DNA from: Cytidiella melzeri
Taxonomy: Eukaryota; Basidiomycota; Agaricomycetes; Polyporales; Irpicaceae
Length of the DNA stretch: 24,691 nt
Direction of reading: 5' to 3'
NCBI GenBank assembly: GCA_022592445.1
Contig: JABYQR010000513.1
Coordinates: 1 to 24,691 of the forward strand
Shown: one piece after another, positions 18,608 to 24,691 of the stretch
Layout: each line of letters starts with the position of its first letter
Position numbering within the stretch: the first letter of the stretch is position 1
The notes under the pieces: model-generated
What the model saw: only the letters and a program-made list of their open reading frames with translations
Told to the model about the DNA's origin: nothing
Databases searched by the model: none
Position numbers and translations under genes: made by a program

Positions 18608-19327
18608 TGTCGCGGAGCGACTGCTGCTGTACTGCTAAACCCTACACAAGGGCAGAGAAGAGGGGGAGAGGAAGTGGAAGTGGATCTCCAACGACGACAA
18701 CAAGGTCAAAGTCGATGATAAGCAGGCAAGCAGGCTCAGAGGCCGGATACTGGCAGTGCAAATGACGAAGTTAATATTATGCTTATACTAGGTTACATGG
18801 AGTAACTCACCTGGCAGTGCAAATGACGAAGAGGTCAAGATGCAGAACCAGGAAGGGTAAGGGGTACTATATATACTGGGTCTGGGTGGTCTGTGCACCA
18901 GTTCCCACACTAGGGACTGGAGTAACTGTAGGACTGGAGTAACAATAGAACAATAAAGAACCAGGGTAACTGTCAAGGACCTGAGTAACTGTCAAGGACC
19001 TGAGTAACTGTCAAGGACCAGGGTACGTAGAACAATAATAGGATAAGAACAATAGAACAATAAGACCTGGGGGAATCCCTGGGGAATCCCCATCAATGGA
19101 AGAGGAACAATAGAACAATAGCCTAGGTTGATCTGGAACCGCTCCAGACTGAGTCTAGGGTTTGGGTCTGGACTATTGATAAATAAGGCAGGATGTCACG
19201 TGACCCGGGTTAGGGTTAGGTCCGGTAACACTCCTAGCCGGAAAATAAGCGCTCTAGATAGGCGCCCAAGGCTGTAAACTTGTGACATTGTTGGAAAAAT
19301 CCGGTCTCTGTTGGACTATCCATGTCA
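18608..19327 (-). repeat. 3' LTR of chromovirus 1 (~720 bp)
   Basis: On the minus strand the LTR begins TGACATGG at 19327, immediately after the polypurine tract AGGAGGGGGGTAA. I place its other end at 18608, where the plus strand reads CACAT|TGTCGCGG next to the hAT-like element. A TATA-like TATATATA lies at about 18868-18883. Inside are a 19-bp unit repeated about three times (18966-19025, GAGTAACTGTCAAGGACCT) and AACAATAGAACAATA repeats. The second boundary is an inference, because the matching 5' LTR is outside the window. Confidence 0.6.
18750..18831 (-). repeat. 21-bp exact direct repeat with intron-like layout
   Basis: CTGGCAGTGCAAATGACGAA(G) occurs at 18750-18770 and 18811-18831, 61 bp apart. 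Read on the minus strand, the interval runs from CCAG|GTGAGT to TGCCAG| with a TATTAAC branch-like word, which is what a 61-bp intron would look like. Confidence 0.5.
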
Positions 19328-19341
19328 TTACCCCCCTCCTA
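19328..19341 (-). other. polypurine tract of chromovirus 1
   Basis: The minus-strand AGGAGGGGGGTAA directly abuts the LTR start. It lies 3' of the pol stop, the place where plus-strand DNA synthesis is primed in Ty3/Gypsy elements. Confidence 0.75.
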
Positions 19342-19345
19342 AAAT

Positions 19346-20570
19346 TCATCGCCTCGATGAACTAAGACCAGGGACTCTACCATCTGCCCACTCGAGGTCA
19401 GATGCAATAGCTTCTGTGATGTTCTCCAACGGTTTCCAAGGAATGGAGTCGAAGAGTGCTTTGGGCAATTTCTGGGGTGCATTGGTATGTCTGGCATGGA
19501 ACTCTGCAATGCTCTCTTTCGCATTGGTCAGATTTACTGCAGGTTCCCACGTTACATCGCCTTCTCCATAGCCTTTCCATTTGACTAGGTACTGCATTTG
19601 CTTCCGATAGATCCGACTGTCTAGGATCTTCTCGACTTCATAGACTTGTTGATCATCTACTATGATCGGTGCTGGTGGTTCTGGCATGAGGCCGTTTACT
19701 TCGTTTCCTCGATACGGAGATAGCCGTTCAACGTTGATGTTGTCGTGAATACGATATCCGGATTTGAGTTTGATCCGATATGTATGTTCACCGGTTTTCT
19801 GAAGAACTGTGAATGGACCGAGTTGTCTAGGCCCTAGCTTGTCAGACTGCTGATGTACTTTGACGTTCTTGGAAGACAACCACACAAGGTCCCCTTCCTT
19901 GAATACTGGAGTGGCTCTACGGGTGTATCCGGAAGCTTCGGCCATCTTTTCCTTAGAGAGACGCGAGGCAGCTTCGGCTTCTGCCCGAACCTGTCTGAGC
20001 TTTTCTAGGCGTGCGTCTAGATTTGGCATACGACTTTGACGACCAATGGGAATGATAAAGTCCAGTAGATACCCGTACATGACTTCAAACGGAGAATGCT
20101 GAGTAGATGAGTTGACCCGGGAGTTGATGGCGAATTCAGCCACTGGGATGTATTCTGCCCAATCATCTTGTCGTTGGTCAACAAAGAGTCGTAGAATCTT
20201 TTCTACCTCTTGATTTGTTCTTTCCGTTTGACCATTGGCCTGAGGGTGGTAGGCGGTAGTCATGGCGCCAGTGATGCCTAGCCGTTTGTACAACGCTTGC
20301 ATGACACGAGCTGCAAACTGGGGTCCTCTATCGGATATAAACTGTCGGGGAATGCCGTGGAGCCTGAACACCTCTCTGATGTGAAGGTCGGCTATACCGT
20401 CTGCTGTGACAGTAGACTGAGTTGGAATTACATGTGTTTGCTTGCTGTACAAGTCTGTGTACACTGCAATCATGTCAAAACCTTTACTGCGTGGGAGTGG
20501 TCCGACTAAGTCTACACCAACCACCTGCCAAGGTCCGTCTGGTACTTCGATAGGCTGTATTGGGGCAACC
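19346..20570 (-). CDS. chromovirus 1 pol, integrase and chromodomain part (5' part displaced)
   Basis: The open frame continues upstream of its first in-track codon to the junction at 20570 (PIQPIEVPDGPWQVV). It is the integrase of a Ty3/Gypsy element. The catalytic triad is in VGVDLVGPL, FISDRGPQF and GQTERTNQE with classical D,D-35-E spacing. The GPY/F-like segment follows (LGPRQLGPFTVLQKTGEHTY), then a chromodomain (YEVEKILDSR, YLVKWKGY, TWEP). The chromodomain steers insertion to modified chromatin. No stops interrupt the frame. The zinc-binding part, RNase H, RT and gag are missing because another LTR begins at 20571; the remainder should lie beyond the right edge of the window. The stop is a few bases from the polypurine tract. 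Confidence 0.92.
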
Positions 20571-21192
20571 TGTTAAGAACTGATACGGGATCGGCGTTGT
20601 CGCAAAGTCCGATACTGCTAATCGGGTCGGCGATCGGGGTAGGCGACAGGGGGAGCTGTAAGAGTCAATCGGCTTCAACTAAGTAAGTTGCGCCTCTCGT
20701 GAATCCTCGGTGACTCGGATTTGGACTTAGCAAGATCAAGGGTTCGGCCTCGGAGACTCGGGGTCGGCGAAGACGATGTCGGAGGAAGAGTTTCAGAACA
20801 GAAGTCGGGCAGCGACGAGTAAGACGACTTCAGCAAGTGAAGTCGAATGAAGAGGTAGGAATAGGATGGGGATCTTATTCGATATTCGAACTTGAACTTC
20901 TACTGTACAATTGAGTCTGGTTATATAGTACTAGAAGTTGTAAGTCCGATAAGGCATGCGTGTATGGTCCGAGACAAGAGAGGATTAGATCAGGCGAATA
21001 ATCGGAGTCGGAGGAAATTCGGAGAAAAAGTACAAAGGGATATCTACAACTGATGAAACCGGTGATAGCGAGCACAAGGTAAATCGGAGAAACATCGGTG
21101 TTGGACCGTGTGGCGAGTTGAGGATGTGGCTGTGCGAGGATAAGGATGTCGGATGTCCGGTGCCGATCACGTGATCGGATCGGATCGTAATA
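20571..21192 (-). repeat. 3' LTR of chromovirus 2 (~622 bp)
   Basis: It starts TGTTAAGAA on the plus strand at 20571, exactly where chromovirus 1 coding sequence stops. It ends at 21192 beside a polypurine tract. On the minus strand it opens TATTACGATCCG, where TGTTACG would be expected, and closes TTCTTAACA. A TATATAA promoter element lies at 20921-20929 on the minus strand. It is rich in TCCGA/TCGGA words, like the rest of this element. No internal genes were identified. Confidence 0.75.
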
Positions 21193-21206
21193 GTACCTCC
21201 CCCTTA
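21193..21206 (-). other. polypurine tract of chromovirus 2
   Basis: The minus strand reads TTAAGGGGGAGGTAC immediately before the LTR. Its position shows that everything between it and the pol stop at 22574, including the antisense gene, is internal to the retrotransposon. Confidence 0.75.
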
Positions 21207-21267
21207 AGGCCCGAACCCCTGAGGGCAATGCTTCTCCCGTCTTGATGATCGGAGATAGCGATAGGTG

Positions 21268-21275
21268 TATAAAAA
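21268..21275 (+). promoter_or_regulatory. TATA box of the antisense passenger gene
   Basis: TATAAAAA lies 92 bp upstream of ATG 21360 and only about 75 bp from the polypurine tract, on the strand opposite to pol. Confidence 0.6.
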
Positions 21276-21359
21276 CCACGGACTGACTGACGATGTGGAT
21301 TTTGACACTTTTCACCCCAACTCCCACTACCCAACAAAACAACTTGCGCATTATCGGAA

Positions 21360-22446
21360 ATGTCTGCCCCTGCTGGTAAGTCATAATCGGAATCGGCTTT
21401 ATTCGCTGACTTCATTTCTGTTGTCAGAAACTACTGCCCAGAGAGTCGAGCGTCTTCGTCGGCAACGCGAGGAGGCTCAACAGCGATTGCAGGACGAGGA
21501 GGCCGAACTGGAGGCGGAGATGGCGCGAGAGATAGCGAGAGAGGCTGAGGAGAAGGAGAAGGAGAAGGAGGCCCAGAGGGTTGCTCAGGCCAAGGCCGAT
21601 CGGCTGGCCGAGCAGCAGGCTCGGGATGCGGCTGAGGCGAAGAAAGTGGCAGAGGCAGCAAAGGGGAAGTCGAAGGCTAAGCCCAAGCAGAAGGCAGCGT
21701 CAGTCGCGTCGGGATCGGGGGCCGACCCTATGGTCGCGGTGACGGAGGCCGCAAAGGCGGTCACCCTGGGAAAGCAGAAAGGAAAGGCAAAGGCAAAATC
21801 GGCGCCGACCATCGCGGACTCGGACCTGTCGGGCGAGGAGAAAGATGGGGGTGATGTGGAGATGGTTGATGCCTCCATCCCAGAGGGCATGGCGGTCGGA
21901 AACGACTGCGATCGGTGCGCCAGGATCGGCGCCCAGTGCCTGTGGAAGGTGAACGGTCGGGGGTCCTCGTGCGCGAAGTGCTTCAAGGACAAGCAGAAGT
22001 GCGAGATGGGTGGAGTGAAGGTGAAGACGGTGGGGCAGCTGTCTGAGGCGTCATCGGGGTCGGCGAATCGGCTCGTCGCACCCCCGATCGCGAAGGCGGC
22101 GTCAGGGAACTCCGAGGCCTCGTCGTCGAAGAAGAGGAAGGGGTCCGAGGCGAGTAGCCGGCCGAATAAGATGAAGAAGTACGAGGCGAAGGTCTTCTTG
22201 CACAAGGGCAAGAAACATCGGGAGTTGGTGGAGCACGCCGATGAGCCTGACTCGTCCGAGGCGACCGATTCGGAGTCCGAGCTCAGGGAGCTCAACCACA
22301 ACGTCGAGGTACTCCAGGACCTTGTCCGGGAGTTAATCGACGTGACTCGGAGGAACTTTGTCCTCTGGCAGGAGTGGATGGGGCAGGAGGATGGGTCGGA
22401 CTCGGAGATCTCGGTCGTCGAGGGGAAGAAGAAGGCAAAGAAGTAA
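21360..22446 (+). CDS. antisense passenger gene: coiled-coil protein with Zn2Cys6-type cluster (344 aa)
   Basis: Exons 21360-21375 and 21428-22446 are joined by a 52-bp GTAAGT...CAG intron, giving MSAPAETTAQRVERLRRQRE. The start context (GGAAATG) and TATA box support this start. Residues 8-80 form a highly charged coiled coil (AQQRLQDEEAELEAEMAREI). Residues 80-130 are Lys/Ala-rich. Residues 166-197 carry C-x2-C-x6-C-x10-C-x2-C-x6-C, which fits the fungal GAL4 binuclear zinc cluster. Basic stretches (SSKKRKGS, about 238-245, and the GKKKAKK end) resemble nuclear signals. Residues 287-330 form a second helical segment ending in WQEWMGQEDGSDSE. It is convergent with pol (128-bp gap) and enclosed by the retrotransposon. 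A DNA-binding or capsid-associated role is possible; neither is shown. Confidence 0.8.
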
Positions 22447-22573
22447 ATGATACTTTCTTTGTATTTGTTGTAAAATATAGTTTTCTTTTTCTTGTTGTCT
22501 TGAAGTGTGAGAGCGAATCGGACTCGGAGGAATTCGGAGATAAAAATAAGATGGGATATGTTGAACAAATGAA

Positions 22574-24691
22574 TTACAATGATAAAGGACCAGGCTTATT
22601 TGGGTATCGCAAGTGAAACTCGGCAACGGCTTCGGGGGCTCGGTCAAGTTCGGTCGCGAGTACCCAAGATGTTTCTTCATCGGTTCCTTCGTAACCCGAC
22701 CACCGAACTAGGTAGAGGATCGGACAAGCTCGGCGTCGGCGGTCAAGTTTCGAGTCGAGGACTTCTGCGATCTCATACTCGATTTCGCCGTCGATCTCAA
22801 TCGGAGGTGGTGGGGAAGGAACGCGATTCGGGATTTCGCTAGGAGTGTATGGTTCGAGCATGGAAACATGGTAAACGGGGTGAACGGCTCGCATAGCATC
22901 GGGAAGTCGGAGGGTAAAGGATTGCGGTCCTACGCGTCCTATGATTTCGAATGGGCCGAAGTATTTCTCGGTAAGCTTCTTGGACGGACGAGTGGTATTG
23001 AAGTATTTGGCTTTAACGAAAACCCGATCACCGATGTCCCAGGTTGGCGGTGGTGTACGAACGGCATCGGCGGGACCTTGGTATCGGAGCTGGGCTTCGC
23101 GCATATTTTCTTTCAGGTGTTCGTGCAAGTCCTCGAGGTTTACTGCGAGTTCATGGGCGCGAGAGGAAGCGAGACTGCGTTCGGGGTAGATGGTGAGGTT
23201 TGGGTGATAGCCTTTATTGGCGAAGAACGGAGATATGCCTGTAGTGGCACTGGGAACATTATTGAATGCAAACTCGGCAAGCGGGAGCAAGCCCGACCAG
23301 TTGTCTTGCTGGTAGTTGCAGTACGCTCGGAGGTATTGTTCCAGGGTCTGGTTCGTCCGTTCGGTCTGTCCATCGGCTTCGGGATGGTAACCGGAAGTGA
23401 AGTGTAGGTTCATATCCAGTGCCTGTCCCAAGGCTCGGAAGAATCGCGAAACAAACTCGGTACCCCGATCGGAGGTACAGTGTGATGGAACTCCGTGCTT
23501 GGAGAAGACGTGAAGGACGAACAGTTTAGCAAGGCCTGGAGAGTCGATAGTATCGTAAGTGGGAATGAATATGCCTTGCTTGCTGAGGCGGTCTACAATG
23601 ACGAGTATGGCAGTGAAACCATCGGAATCGGGGAGTTGTTCTATGAAGTCCATGGATATCGAATCCCAGGGCCGAGTCGGGACCGGGAGCTGTTGGACCG
23701 TTCCGTAGGGCTTATGTCTCGGGGCCTTAGATCGTTTACAAGTCGTACAAGACTTGCAGTAATCGGTAACGAAGGTTCGGAGTTTGGGCCAGGAGAATTC
23801 CCGACGGATAAGAGCTAACGTCTTGCTGACTCCGTAGTGACCGGATAGAAGATGGTCATGTCGGTAACGTAAGACTCGGAGTCGGAGGTCACCAACATCG
23901 GGGACATAGATTTTGCCGTCATGTAAGAGTAAGCCGTTAGGCTCATCAGACCACCTCGGAGGAAGAGGTTTGGATCGGAGCTGTGTAGCGTAGGTGTCGG
24001 ATGGGAGTGATCGGAGGATATCCTGGTAGAGTTCTTCAGAGTCAAAGACATAGACACTGCGAAGAGTCGGTTCCATAAGGGCCGTTGCGCGTATAGAAGC
24101 GATGAGATGTTCGGAGGAAAAGATAGGCTTGAAGTTGTGCGAGTTGACACTAGCATAGTCGCTACCTCCCTCTTTAGGGTAGACGTCCCATCGTCTAGTC
24201 AAGGCATCGGGCTTAGTACCGAGCTTTCCGGGTCGGAATCGGATAACAAGATTAAAACTGGATAGGAATTCAGACCAACGAGCCTGTCGTCGGGTGAGGA
24301 GTTTCGTAGTAGAGAAGTACTCCAGATTCTTGTGATCGGTGACAACGTCGATCGGAGTCGGTGTTCCCTCGAGGTAATGGCGCCAAGTCCGGAAGGCTTC
24401 ATGAATAGCAAGGAGTTCCTTGTCATGTACGTCGTAATTCAACTCGGGAGCGGTGAAAGTTCGAGAGTGAAAAGCGACCGGGTGTATTTCTCCGTCGGAG
24501 ACGATAGAGAGGATGGCGCCGAGGGCGTAGTCGGAGGCATCAGTTTCCACGATAATGGTTGTATCGGGATTCCACTGCACAAGAACAGGAGCTGTAGTGA
24601 AGGAATGTTTAAGGGAGTCGAAAGCCGTCTGGCACTGTTCGGTCCAGGCCCAAGTCGCTGTCTTGCGAGTGAGTCGGGTAAGTGGAACGGT
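22574..24691 (-). CDS. chromovirus 2 pol: RT end, RNase H, integrase, chromodomain (5' end outside window)
   Basis: The frame is open from the window edge (PLTRLTRKTATWAW, the RT C-terminus) to the stop at 22574. Counting from the codon at 24580, RNase H shows IVETDASDYALGA (D14), DKELLAIHEA (E55) and VVTDHKNL (D82). The integrase has an H-H-C-C zinc finger (HDHLLSGHYG, YCKSCTTCKRSK, residues 241-281). Its D311 (SMDFIEQLP), D371 (TSDRGTEF) and E407 (GQTERTNQ) show D,D-35-E spacing. A GPF/Y-like segment lies near residue 541 (YFGPFEIIGRV) and a chromodomain at about 600-658 (YEIAEVLDSK, YLVRWSGY, SWV). All catalytic residues that can be seen are present and no stop interrupts the frame, so this copy looks recent. 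The gag, protease, most of RT and the 5' LTR lie beyond the window. Confidence 0.95.
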   Translation of the reverse strand, partial: TVPLTRLTRKTATWAWTEQCQTAFDSLKHSFTTAPVLVQWNPDTTIIVETDASDYALGAILSIVSDGEIHPVAFHSRTFTAPELNYDVHDKELLAIHEAFRTWRHYLEGTPTPIDVVTDHKNLEYFSTTKLLTRRQARWSEFLSSFNLVIRFRPGKLGTKPDALTRRWDVYPKEGGSDYASVNSHNFKPIFSSEHLIASIRATALMEPTLRSVYVFDSEELYQDILRSLPSDTYATQLRSKPLPPRWSDEPNGLLLHDGKIYVPDVGDLRLRVLRYRHDHLLSGHYGVSKTLALIRREFSWPKLRTFVTDYCKSCTTCKRSKAPRHKPYGTVQQLPVPTRPWDSISMDFIEQLPDSDGFTAILVIVDRLSKQGIFIPTYDTIDSPGLAKLFVLHVFSKHGVPSHCTSDRGTEFVSRFFRALGQALDMNLHFTSGYHPEADGQTERTNQTLEQYLRAYCNYQQDNWSGLLPLAEFAFNNVPSATTGISPFFANKGYHPNLTIYPERSLASSRAHELAVNLEDLHEHLKENMREAQLRYQGPADAVRTPPPTWDIGDRVFVKAKYFNTTRPSKKLTEKYFGPFEIIGRVGPQSFTLRLPDAMRAVHPVYHVSMLEPYTPSEIPNRVPSPPPPIEIDGEIEYEIAEVLDSKLDRRRRACPILYLVRWSGYEGTDEETSWVLATELDRAPEAVAEFHLRYPNKPGPLSL

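Larger units (their letters stand above)
20571..24691 (-). mobile_element. chromovirus 2 (Ty3/Gypsy), partial, nested in chromovirus 1
   Basis: Minus-strand order is pol, antisense passenger gene, polypurine tract, 3' LTR. It interrupts the integrase gene of chromovirus 1 at 20570/20571. The 5 bp before the LTR are CAACC, the expected target duplication, whose partner should flank the 5' LTR outside the window. Confidence 0.85.

Noticed and set aside
19200..19225. GGGTTAGGGTTAGG, telomere-like repeat
   Set aside because: Only two units, inside an LTR and far from any array; chance or LTR sequence.
21585..22568. 327-codon minus-strand ORF overlapping the passenger gene
   Set aside because: It is the antisense shadow of the zinc-cluster gene, which has TATA, intron and a coherent protein on the plus strand.
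22868..23407. Plus-strand ORFs opposite chromovirus 2 pol
   Set aside because: They are shadows of the pol frame on the minus strand.

Overview
The window looks like nuclear DNA of an Agaricomycete-type basidiomycete fungus. Introns are short (43-78 bp) with GTRNGT-like donors and CTRAY branch points. Gene ends are fungal in style, and the mobile-element load is typical of such genomes: chromodomain Ty3/Gypsy, pogo/CENP-B-like, DD34E Tc1/mariner-like and hAT-like sequence. No rRNA, CRISPR array or bacterial-type operon was seen.

Layout. Positions 1-4100 are gene-dense and host-like: the 3' end of a cysteine-rich single-pass membrane protein (+), a possible small tail-anchored protein (+), a conserved-looking disordered protein with a GC-AG last intron (+), and a four-exon GNAT acetyltransferase (-). 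Positions 4341-6296 hold a P/A/Q-rich multi-exon gene (+) that is interrupted near its 3' end. Positions 6462-7638 hold a decayed DD34E transposase (-). Positions 8488-10926 hold a decayed pogo-like transposase (+) whose reading frame continues past its stops into a SAP-like segment. A small secreted-protein gene follows at 11731-12381 (+). Its 3' end is the start of a ~330-bp tandem duplication, one copy of which was hit by a 573-bp MITE. From 14110 to 15425 come a tRNA-like (SINE-like) block, a TA microsatellite and a ~61-bp minisatellite.

Positions 15466-18602 form a 3.1-kb hAT-like non-autonomous element with terminal inverted repeats and a long internal foldback. Chromovirus 1 lies on the minus strand from 18608. 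It appears to have inserted into the right target-site copy of the hAT-like element. Chromovirus 1 was itself broken at 20570 by chromovirus 2, which runs off the right edge of the window.

The most interesting object is chromovirus 2. Between the end of its pol gene and the polypurine tract/3' LTR it carries an antisense, intron-containing gene. That gene encodes a 344-aa protein with a coiled coil, a GAL4-type Zn2Cys6 cysteine pattern and basic nuclear-signal-like stretches. It has its own TATA box and a good start context, so it looks like a passenger regulatory gene inside a retrotransposon.

A second theme is decay. Every premature stop I found in the DNA transposons and in the 4341-6296 gene is TGA. 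Five of the six are explained by CGA->TGA and the sixth by TGG->TGA. One catalytic Asp is changed to Asn at what was probably a CpG. The chromovirus frames are open and CpG-rich. This contrast suggests CpG deamination of older elements and recent arrival of the chromoviruses.
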